From Bacteroidota bacterium (lineage in GTDB: Bacteria > Bacteroidota > Bacteroidia > B-17B0 > Aurantibacillaceae), in NCBI GenBank assembly GCA_023433205.1, contig JAEZDS010000211.1, positions 1 through 37,045 of the forward strand: a stretch of 37,045 nt of DNA, in the 5' to 3' direction. Positions 29,754-36,082 of this stretch are shown here, piece after piece. A program made the position numbers and the translations under genes. Under the pieces are notes generated by a model. That model saw only the letters and a program-made list of their open reading frames with translations, had not been told where the DNA came from and searched no databases. Numbering within the stretch: position 1 is the stretch's first letter; every line of letters starts with the position of its first letter.

Positions 29754-30254
29754 ATGTTAGAACCCGCAAGAATTCCACTTCCAAAAGTCAGAAAGAGTAT
29801 AGTGTTATGGGCAGCTCTCTGCTGCCTTATATACGTAATTTTTATTTTTATAATGAAGGCTGCAGGCCTCTTGCATGTCACCGGCCTGCGTGTGATCAAT
29901 TATTTTGTCCTGTTTTTTGTGTGTTTTTGGGGAATAAAACGGTGGGTCAGCCAAACCGAACATTTTGTGCCTTTTCTTACGGTTTTCACCACTGCGCTTT
30001 TTACAGGGTTCTTATCCTTTTTTATGTTCGCCATCTTTCTTACAATTTATTCGAGATTTGATACCGATCTCACCAACCTGTTTCATAGCCACGCGCCTGA
30101 TACCTTAAGATCGGTGCCTGCCGCAGTAGTGTTTTTTGAGGGCGCCGCGGTAAGTATAATCACCGCATTTATTAACATGCAGTATTTCAGGCGCTACGAG
30201 GAGGGTGAGGTTTCTCCGGAAAAGAAGCACAGTCCTGACAAACCAAGAGATTAA
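29754..30254 (+). CDS. DUF4199 membrane protein
   Basis: A 166-residue protein starting at ATG 29754; a TTG nine codons upstream is less likely. Four membrane segments occur at about 14-36, 46-62, 70-98 and 121-145. The first helix is preceded by PLPKVRKSIVLW. The arrangement and the FVPFLTVFTTALFTGFLSF helix match the DUF4199 family, a Bacteroidota-specific membrane family without known function, often next to a glycosyltransferase or methyltransferase gene. The C-terminal tail is charged and cytoplasmic. It is separated from the methyltransferase by 57 bases, so an operon is likely, and ends ahead of a strong bidirectional terminator. Confidence 0.75.
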   Translation: MLEPARIPLPKVRKSIVLWAALCCLIYVIFIFIMKAAGLLHVTGLRVINYFVLFFVCFWGIKRWVSQTEHFVPFLTVFTTALFTGFLSFFMFAIFLTIYSRFDTDLTNLFHSHAPDTLRSVPAAVVFFEGAAVSIITAFINMQYFRRYEEGEVSPEKKHSPDKPRD

Positions 30255-30267
30255 ACGAATCACTATA

Positions 30268-30303
30268 AAAAAAGGGGCTTCAATTTTTTGAAGCCCCTTT
30301 TTT
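30268..30303. terminator. Bidirectional rho-independent terminator
   Basis: GGGGCTTCAA, loop TTTT, TTGAAGCCCC, flanked by six or more A residues on the left and six T residues on the right. It serves the DUF4199 gene on the plus strand and the small basic gene ending at 30321 on the minus strand. Confidence 0.92.
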
Positions 30304-30320
30304 GTGGAATTAATTACACA

Positions 30321-30473
30321 TCATTTTTTCTTTTTTGCCGGTTTTTTTGCCTGGCGTTTAAAACCGGCCTCTTTACGTTCCCGGCTGTCCATGTCATCTC
30401 TGATCTCTGGTCGAGGTTTTTTTGACATGCCCTGTTTGCTTTGTTTGTTTGTAGTGCTTCTCGAAGTTTTCAT
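30321..30473 (-). CDS. Small basic protein, 50 residues
   Basis: A short frame from ATG 30473 to TGA 30321 on the minus strand. The product has a Ser/Thr/Gln/Lys-rich start, a central MSKKPRPEIRDDMDSRERK segment and a tail of Lys/Ala repeats (KRQAKKPAKKKK), giving an extremely basic protein. The P-x-x-x-D-(D/N)-x-D-S/T-R element resembles small, poorly studied proteins in other Bacteroidota, as far as I recall. Such tails suggest nucleic-acid binding, perhaps ribosome-associated, but nothing proves it. The good terminator 18 bases after the stop supports a real gene. An internal ATG at 30428 would give a 35-residue form. The open frame on the other strand is only its shadow. Confidence 0.65.
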   Translation of the reverse strand: MKTSRSTTNKQSKQGMSKKPRPEIRDDMDSRERKEAGFKRQAKKPAKKKK

Positions 30474-30591
30474 AACTGTTTTTCGTTATTTGTTGAAATA
30501 TTGATACCAGAGCATAATTTTTCTGTTCATCGGCTTTTTTTCCGCTTTTATCGAAGAAAGAAATTTAAGTCTGGTTTTGTCTGTATTTTAG

Positions 30592-30665
30592 TGAAAGACA
30601 ATTCAGGCTCCCTGGAGCCAGCAAATATCCCCCGGGCGTGAGGTACTACCCGGGGGATTTTTTTT
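30592..30665 (+). ncRNA. Candidate small RNA ending in an orphan terminator
   Basis: A strong terminator lies at 30627-30665: ATCCCCCGGG, a 12-base loop and CCCGGGGGAT, then a run of eight T residues. No plus-strand gene ends before it; the DUF4199 gene has its own terminator at 30268, and the next gene has its own promoter at 30688. Just upstream is a second hairpin at 30606-30619 (GGCTC, loop CCTG, GAGCC). Together they look like a structured transcript of about 70 bases. A weak -7-like box, TATTTTAG, lies at 30584-30591. The 5' end is therefore guessed; the RNA could start further left and run antisense to the small basic gene. No coding frame here is convincing. Confidence 0.45.
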
Positions 30666-30687
30666 GCACGCGGCAATTTGGCGGATA

Positions 30688-30718
30688 TTTGTCCCCTGCC
30701 AGCCAATTTATACCTTTG
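30688..30718 (+). promoter_or_regulatory. Promoter of the DoxX-like / hydrolase operon
   Basis: TTTG at 30688-30691, exactly 19 bases, then TACCTTTG at 30711-30718: a full match to the Bacteroidota consensus. The predicted start near 30725 leaves a leader of about 64 bases to the ATG at 30789. Confidence 0.8.
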
Positions 30719-30788
30719 ACTGACTTAATAAATAGAGCAATCGTAGATAGCGACTTATTGGGTAGTGAATTAAAAAAGAGATCAGTAG

Positions 30789-31208
30789 ATGAAAAGAATT
30801 AAGATCTGGTACTGGGTTTTTACCGTTTTGCTGGCCGCGCTCATCACTCTTTCTGCCATTCCTGATGTACTTAGCAGCGAAGACGCGGTGGTTTATTTCG
30901 CGCATCTTGGTTATCCGGCTTATCTGCTCCCTTTTATTGGTGTGGCAAAACTGCTTGGCGTTTTTGCAGTTTTAGTGCCTGGCTTTTCCCGGCTTAAGGA
31001 ATGGGCTTATGCCGGCTTTGTATTTGATCTGCTCGGGGCCATTTATAGCGGAATAGCTGTTGGCGATCCGGTTGGTGGAACAGTATTTCAACTCATCTGT
31101 CTGGCCATTGTTTTTGGCTCCTATTACTTTTATCACAGAAAAAGCCAGCCTGATCAAACAGGTTCCTCTGAAATTCTGCCTGATCCTCAATCATTGTCTG
31201 CCAGGTAA
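30789..31208 (+). CDS. DoxX-like membrane protein
   Basis: A 139-residue protein with four membrane helices at about 7-24, 45-64, 73-91 and 98-117. The motif YFAHLGYPAYLLPFIGVAKLLGVFAVL matches the DoxX_2 family (PF13564), small membrane proteins of uncertain biochemistry related to DoxD and MauE; some family members act with thiol-redox partners. The tail of about 20 residues is polar. The stop codon overlaps the start of the hydrolase gene by one base (TAATG), so the two are translated together. The pairing of a DoxX-like protein with a T9SS-exported hydrolase is not one I know. Confidence 0.8.
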   Translation: MKRIKIWYWVFTVLLAALITLSAIPDVLSSEDAVVYFAHLGYPAYLLPFIGVAKLLGVFAVLVPGFSRLKEWAYAGFVFDLLGAIYSGIAVGDPVGGTVFQLICLAIVFGSYYFYHRKSQPDQTGSSEILPDPQSLSAR

Positions 31209-32443
31209 TGAAAAGGTCCTTGTTCAGTATTTTGATGCTGAGTGTCGTTACATTGTGCCACTCACAGCAAAATAAACTGCTTGCTTTTGAGCACCACGAC
31301 AAAACGGTTTACGGAATGCTGCAGACCCCGGCTGGCAACGGTCCATTTCCGCTTATAATTATCGTTCCTGGCAGCGGACCACATGACAGGGATGGCACAG
31401 TAAAGTTTGATCATCCGAATTATTCCTGTCTTTACCCGGGCCTGTACGGGCAAACACTTCGCCCCTACAAACAGCTTGCGGAAGCACTGGTGGACTCGGG
31501 TTATGCTGTATTGCGTTACAATAAAATTGAATTCACTTATGGCGCTAATCTTGGTACAATCACTTTTGATAAACTGTGGCTGCCTTTTAAAAGCGCCATT
31601 GATTACGCAAAAACCCGTGCGGAAGTTGATACCAATAGTATTATTCTTCTCGGCCACAGTGAGGGTTCTGTTCTGATTCCTTTTGTGGCCAGTGCGAGAA
31701 ACGACATTAAGGCCTTGATTTCTGTAGCAGGCGCCCGCACACCATTTGATTCTATTTATGCCAGGCAGATCATTGACATAACACAGCAGTGTGGCGGAGA
31801 TATTGTGCAGACACAGGCCCAGGCAAATGCCATCCTGAATTATTTCAGTGATGTCAGGGCAGGAAACTACACAAGCGCAACACCCGATATGTTTGGTGTG
31901 AAGGCGGCGGTTTGGGCAGAATATTTTGCTGCCACCGACAGCCTTACCACGCATTACAATAAAGCTGCTCTGCCTTCTCTGTTTTTAGGAATGGGCGACG
32001 ATTTTAATGTGCCACCCTCTGAACTGCTTCGGTTAAAAAGTGAGATCACCATCAGCAATGATTTTTGGTCGCTGCCCGGGCTAACCCATTTTATGACCAC
32101 AGCTGACGATCCCCAGGTAAGCAGAGTAGTACCCGACACCATAGTTTACTGGCTGAGAAAAAAAGGAATGATGACTACCGGACTTCCTGAAGGCGGGAGA
32201 GAGCCTGCTAAGATCCGTGTTTTTCCGAATCCTGCTTCAGAGACCATACATGTTCAACTACCGTTTGTGACAGGAACTGCTGTGCTTGAAGTGAGAAATA
32301 GTCTTGGCCTACTTGTTTATAGTGCCATTCACCGCGGCCAGTCAATACTTGATTTAGTTACCAGCGATTTGCCGGCTGGTGTTTATAGTTTAACCGTGAC
32401 AGATAAGAAGGGTAATTATACCGTACGCTTTCTTAAGCGGTGA
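31208..32443 (+). CDS. Exported alpha/beta hydrolase with T9SS type A sorting domain
   Basis: A 411-residue protein: signal peptide about 1-19 (ending CHSQ), alpha/beta hydrolase domain about 25-325, and T9SS type A sorting domain about 338-411 (IRVFPNPASETI, LEVRNSLGLLVYS, LPAGVYSLTVTDKKG). The catalytic triad is visible: nucleophile S151 in GHSEG, acid D264 or D265 in LGMGDDFNVP, and H294 in LTHF. The PGSGPHDRDG motif at 54-63 is shared with esterases of the EstA/YqiA-like secreted group. The substrate is unknown; a carboxylic ester or short peptide at the cell surface is likely. It is cotranscribed with the DoxX-like gene, overlapping by one base. A repeat-rich noncoding stretch follows it. 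Confidence 0.87.
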   Translation: MKRSLFSILMLSVVTLCHSQQNKLLAFEHHDKTVYGMLQTPAGNGPFPLIIIVPGSGPHDRDGTVKFDHPNYSCLYPGLYGQTLRPYKQLAEALVDSGYAVLRYNKIEFTYGANLGTITFDKLWLPFKSAIDYAKTRAEVDTNSIILLGHSEGSVLIPFVASARNDIKALISVAGARTPFDSIYARQIIDITQQCGGDIVQTQAQANAILNYFSDVRAGNYTSATPDMFGVKAAVWAEYFAATDSLTTHYNKAALPSLFLGMGDDFNVPPSELLRLKSEITISNDFWSLPGLTHFMTTADDPQVSRVVPDTIVYWLRKKGMMTTGLPEGGREPAKIRVFPNPASETIHVQLPFVTGTAVLEVRNSLGLLVYSAIHRGQSILDLVTSDLPAGVYSLTVTDKKGNYTVRFLKR

Positions 32444-32461
32444 TCAGCTTTCCCGAAGCCT

Positions 32462-32658
32462 GTTCCACCTAACACTGTCTTGCTTCCCAAATCCGGTTCC
32501 ACCGTGGCACGGTCTTGGTTCATGGCTCCATTAAGGGTTCAACCGAACACTGTCCTGGTTCCCGCTAGGGTTCCACCAAACACTTTCGTGATTCCTGGCT
32601 CCATTATGGGTTCACCCATCGCTGTCCCGATTCCTGCTGTCCTGCCTCCTGGTTCCTC
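32462..32658. repeat. Degenerate extragenic tandem repeat
   Basis: Five units begin with GTTC(C/A)ACC at 32462, 32496, 32537, 32570 and 32610. Their lengths alternate 34, 41, 33 and 40 bases, and the long units add a (C/T)GGCTCCATTA(A/T)GG end, so the real period is a two-part unit of about 74 bases. The consensus of the shared part is GTTCCACC, then (A/G)AACACTGTC, then (C/T)TGGTTCC. The unit lengths are not multiples of three, so no protein repeat results; the open frame across it is a by-product. It fills the space between two convergent genes. The last unit decays into the 3' end of the glycosyltransferase gene. Confidence 0.7.
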
Positions 32659-33366
32659 TCAAATCCCTCTCCGCATCTGCAAAACTCCCAAAAATGCCTC
32701 CTTAAAGATCCTGGTACTCATTTTACTTACTCCCGCAACACGATCGGTAAACATAATCGGGACTTCAGCGATCTTAAAACCTTTTTTGTAAGCGCGGTAC
32801 TTCATTTCTATCTGGAAAGCATAACCCATAAACCGCACCTTGTCAAGTTCAATTGCTTCCAGCACCCTTCGCCTGTAACATTTAAAACCCGCTGTAGTAT
32901 CAGTTACCGGCAGCCACAGCACCATCCTCACGTAAACCGAGGCAAAATAACTCATCAAAATCCTTCCAAGCGGCCAGTTCCTGATCTTTCCTCCCTTGGT
33001 ATAACGAGAACCTACGGCCACATCAGCACCTTTTTCGCAGGCTGCCAGTAAACGAACCAGATCCCGGGGGTCGTGACTGAAATCACAGTCCATCTCAAAA
33101 ATATATTCGTAATCACGGGCCAGCGCCCATTTAAAACCGTGAATGTAAGCGGTGCCCAGACCCAGTTTGCCCCTGCGTTCTTCCAGGTGAAGTTTACCGG
33201 GAAATTCCTGCTGTAATTTTTTTACATGGGATGCTGTGCCATCGGGCGAACCATCGTCCACGATCAGTAATTCAAAATCTCCGGGCAGCTCAAAAACGCT
33301 GCGAATCATCCGGTCAATGTTCTCGATCTCGTTGTACGTAGGAACTATTACGAGCTTTTTATGCAT
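32659..33366 (-). CDS. Polyprenol-phosphate mannose synthase-like glycosyltransferase (DPM1 type)
   Basis: A 235-residue GT2 enzyme from the ATG at 33366; an in-frame start 18 codons upstream lacks family support because VIVPTYNE at residues 6-13 is the usual N-terminus. Motifs: LLIVDDGSPDGTA, the DxD site in MDCDFSHDP, GSRY around residue 140, and TAGFKCYRR. It lacks the C-terminal membrane helices of some bacterial homologues, so it is the soluble DPM1-like form. It transfers mannose or another sugar from GDP/UDP to polyprenyl phosphate at the cytoplasmic face, for use by glycosyltransferases of protein O-glycosylation or lipid pathways. The last codons border the repeat region. The -7 box is weak (TATATTCG, just upstream). 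Confidence 0.9.
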   Translation of the reverse strand: MHKKLVIVPTYNEIENIDRMIRSVFELPGDFELLIVDDGSPDGTASHVKKLQQEFPGKLHLEERRGKLGLGTAYIHGFKWALARDYEYIFEMDCDFSHDPRDLVRLLAACEKGADVAVGSRYTKGGKIRNWPLGRILMSYFASVYVRMVLWLPVTDTTAGFKCYRRRVLEAIELDKVRFMGYAFQIEMKYRAYKKGFKIAEVPIMFTDRVAGVSKMSTRIFKEAFLGVLQMRRGI

Positions 33367-33465
33367 CAGCGGCACGAATATAATTGTTTTAAGTGAGGGA
33401 GATTTGCCGTAAACGTGCAAAAGCGTTATTAATTCAAAAACGAGTAATTTGGCGCTTTATTATTA

Positions 33466-34560
33466 TTGACCCGTCTTTCTGATATTCTCCTGTGTTTCCT
33501 GCTCTGCTGCCCATTTTTTTATTCAGCGCAGGAACAGGCCGATACCACGCAGAAAAAACCCCGAAGGCTGCTGGCCGGTGTTCCCTTGCTTTTTTATACT
33601 CCCGAGACCCGCTGGGGTTTTGGCGCTACCGGCACCTGTATCTTTAACTGGAAAAACGATTCTATCGATGCCAGGTCTTCTTCTGTAAGTGTTGCCGGTG
33701 CATTTACCCAGAACAAACAGGTGTTTTTTACACTTCCTTACCACCTTTTTTTGAAAAACAGCAGCTGGCAGCTCTATGGTGAACTGGCCTATAACCGTTA
33801 CCATTATAATTTTTATGGCAGAGGTAACAACGTTTCCCGCGATTTTGAAGAACGTTATGGTGTGGAGTTTCCCAGAATAAGAATTACAGCCCTTAAAAAG
33901 TTCAGAAAGTATTTTTACGCCGGACCCCGTTACGCTTTTGACAGTTTCAGCCTCTACGATCTTATACCGGGAGGGTTGTTCAGTTCAGGAACTATTCCGG
34001 GTTCTGAAGGCGGCAGGGTTTCAGGTTTTGGCGCCGTGTTTGTGTACGACAGCCGCGACAATATTTTTTATCCCTCAAAAGGCATCCTTTCAGAGCTGGT
34101 GGTTTTTCGTAATCATCTGATAACTGGTGGCAGCAGTAATTTTACCAGACTGGCATTTGACCTGAGCAAGTATGTGATGTGGAAAAAGAAAAATATTCTT
34201 GCTGTTAACCTTTACAGTATTTTTTCTCCCGATGAATTGCCTTTTTATCAGATGGGTTTACTTGGCGGCATTAAAAAAATGCGTGGTTTTTACGAAGGAC
34301 GTTTCCGCGACAACAACGTGATCCTCTTTCAGGCCGAATACAGGCGCTGGATATGGGGCCCCATTGGCCTCACCGCTTTTGCATCTGCTGGTCAGGTGGC
34401 ATCACGTTACAACCTCTTCCATCACACCTTCTGGCGTTATACCTGGGGGGCGGGTCTCCGTGTACGGGTTGATAAAACAAGAAAGGTAAATCTGCGTATT
34501 GATGCCGCCGTTGGTTACGGAAAAATTTTGCCCTACTTTACTATTGCGGAGGCTTTTTGA
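33466..34560 (+). CDS. Omp85-family outer-membrane barrel without POTRA domains
   Basis: A 364-residue exported protein with a TTG start; the codons before it are open back to a TAA at 33445 but hold no other start. The signal peptide is about 1-22 (LCFLLCCPFFYSAQ). The mature part is directly an Omp85/surface-antigen (D15) barrel: strands through residues 35-360, with the KKMRGFYEGRFRDN segment near 270-285 matching the conserved (V)RGF loop-6 motif, and AEYRRWIWGPIGLTAF. There are no POTRA repeats, as in the Bacteroidota-rich barrel-only Omp85 group. Function is unknown; assembly or export of a specific partner is possible. It ends with a final Phe after a polar strand. The gene is convergent with the T9SS protein gene at 34570. 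Confidence 0.85.
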   Translation: MTRLSDILLCFLLCCPFFYSAQEQADTTQKKPRRLLAGVPLLFYTPETRWGFGATGTCIFNWKNDSIDARSSSVSVAGAFTQNKQVFFTLPYHLFLKNSSWQLYGELAYNRYHYNFYGRGNNVSRDFEERYGVEFPRIRITALKKFRKYFYAGPRYAFDSFSLYDLIPGGLFSSGTIPGSEGGRVSGFGAVFVYDSRDNIFYPSKGILSELVVFRNHLITGGSSNFTRLAFDLSKYVMWKKKNILAVNLYSIFSPDELPFYQMGLLGGIKKMRGFYEGRFRDNNVILFQAEYRRWIWGPIGLTAFASAGQVASRYNLFHHTFWRYTWGAGLRVRVDKTRKVNLRIDAAVGYGKILPYFTIAEAF

Positions 34561-34569
34561 GTGTCAAAC

Positions 34570-36054
34570 CTAATAGCGAATTAATTTTGTTGCAGTGGTG
34601 CCCCAATCTCCTTTAACAACTAATATGTAACAACCTACTTGTAGCTCTTTCACGCTAAGATACGCATCATTTGTAAGCAGAGTATTTATGAGTTGCCTTC
34701 CCTGTATGTCGGTAACATAAATTTCGAACAGTTTAGTACTGGAGGTGCGGATACGTATGAAATCATTCGAAGGATTTGGGAAAATTGCTAAATCAGCAGT
34801 TTTTCTCAGATCTGGCATTCCAACGGTTGAAACTTCTCCTTGCACTGTGAGCCTTAGTAAAAAACTTTCCATTGTAATTGGAGGATTTTCGGTGTCTGAT
34901 CGTAATCCAGCAATTATAATTCCATTTTTTACAAACTTAATACATCGAGGGAAATAGTAGCTCTGCCCTCCATGATATTTAGTCCACAAGATTTTGCCAG
35001 TTGTATCCATCATGGTCACCAGCATTTTGGTTTCTTGACTTTGTAAATAAGGCTGCTGCGACCAATCATAGCCAATACACGCCACCGTAACAAGGTTACC
35101 ATTCTCATAGTCGTAATACTTTGTCCAATCGTTAAACGAATGGGAAACATTTTTCTCATACACAGGAATGGTTGTTAATGTATTGGTAGAGTGATCATAA
35201 ATTGTATAGAGCACTCCATCAGAAGCAGGGTCAAATGGGCTGTCGAAGTATGGCAGGTTTGATAAAGTGAGTGTTTTTTGTTTAGTTAATTGTATGACCT
35301 TTGAATAACGTTGACCTTCGACAAAAAGTAAATTGTTAATTGATCCCCACTGTAAAACACCAACACTATCATATGATTTGCAGTCGATAATCTGAAAGCT
35401 ACTGTCCATCTTTATCCATTGAGTTTTGCCTGTAGCAGTGCACGGTGTGTTAAACCACCTGCCACTCATTGTCAAATTCTCTCCATTGCTAGATAGTTGC
35501 TCGACTTGCTTGTTTATCATAACAGAATCCACTATCAAGAACTGCGTATTAAGCTTATAAAGTGTGCTCTGTGACAAAGAAGGGCTATACACTCCTGTGT
35601 AATAATTATTGCCAATTTTTACAATGTCCAGCGGGATCTTTGAAGATTGATCAAATATTGTAATCGGATGTATTGAAGTATAGTGAAATAAGGTGTCGAA
35701 TTGGCTTATTGCAAAAATACTCCCTGTGTTGCTCACTGTATCACTGAAAATGGAGGGCCAGAAGTACTTCCCCTCGCTGTAAAGTGGTGTTGCGGCACCA
35801 GGATAAAGGCTTCTAGGTAAATAATTACTGTCAACAACCTGAGTACTGCTAAAAGTAAAAATAATTACTTGATTGTTAACGGTCAATGAATGTTGTTCGA
35901 AAGCGGCCACTCTTACTAAACTGTCAGAAGTTGAGGGAAGGATGTTATAATAGTATCGTGCTGGAGAAGTTTGCAGCAAACCAAAGAACTGACAAAATAT
36001 TGAGTTTGCCCAAAAAAGAAGACCTGCTAGTATTTTAACTTGTTGATTTTGCAT
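34570..36054 (-). CDS. Secreted protein with T9SS type A sorting domain
   Basis: A 494-residue exported protein with a signal peptide (about 1-21, KILAGLLFWANSIFCQ). The central 400 residues hold many short beta-strand segments with Ser/Thr/Asn/Tyr-rich turns, most likely a beta-propeller, but no named repeat can be assigned. The last 75 residues are a T9SS type A sorting domain: LAIFPNPSNDFIRI, YVTDIQGRQL and the CYILVVKGDWGTTATKLIRY end. The protein therefore reaches the cell surface. The gene begins 28 bases after the stop of the partial gene at the right edge, so the two probably share a transcript. Both look more A+T-rich than the rest of the window. Confidence 0.8.
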   Translation of the reverse strand: MQNQQVKILAGLLFWANSIFCQFFGLLQTSPARYYYNILPSTSDSLVRVAAFEQHSLTVNNQVIIFTFSSTQVVDSNYLPRSLYPGAATPLYSEGKYFWPSIFSDTVSNTGSIFAISQFDTLFHYTSIHPITIFDQSSKIPLDIVKIGNNYYTGVYSPSLSQSTLYKLNTQFLIVDSVMINKQVEQLSSNGENLTMSGRWFNTPCTATGKTQWIKMDSSFQIIDCKSYDSVGVLQWGSINNLLFVEGQRYSKVIQLTKQKTLTLSNLPYFDSPFDPASDGVLYTIYDHSTNTLTTIPVYEKNVSHSFNDWTKYYDYENGNLVTVACIGYDWSQQPYLQSQETKMLVTMMDTTGKILWTKYHGGQSYYFPRCIKFVKNGIIIAGLRSDTENPPITMESFLLRLTVQGEVSTVGMPDLRKTADLAIFPNPSNDFIRIRTSSTKLFEIYVTDIQGRQLINTLLTNDAYLSVKELQVGCYILVVKGDWGTTATKLIRY

Positions 36055-36082
36055 CCGGCACCTTCAATTATTAGCGTAAAAC

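Noticed and set aside
31262..31954. 230-residue open frame on the minus strand
   Set aside because: It lies entirely opposite the hydrolase catalytic domain and reads as a shadow.
32462..32658. Possible CRISPR array
   Set aside because: The units are degenerate and directly adjoining, without spacer-like unique segments, and no cas gene is present.
32480..32791. 103-residue Pro-rich open frame across the repeat
   Set aside because: Repeat lengths of 33-41 bases do not preserve the frame and the frame runs into the antisense of the mannose-synthase-like gene.
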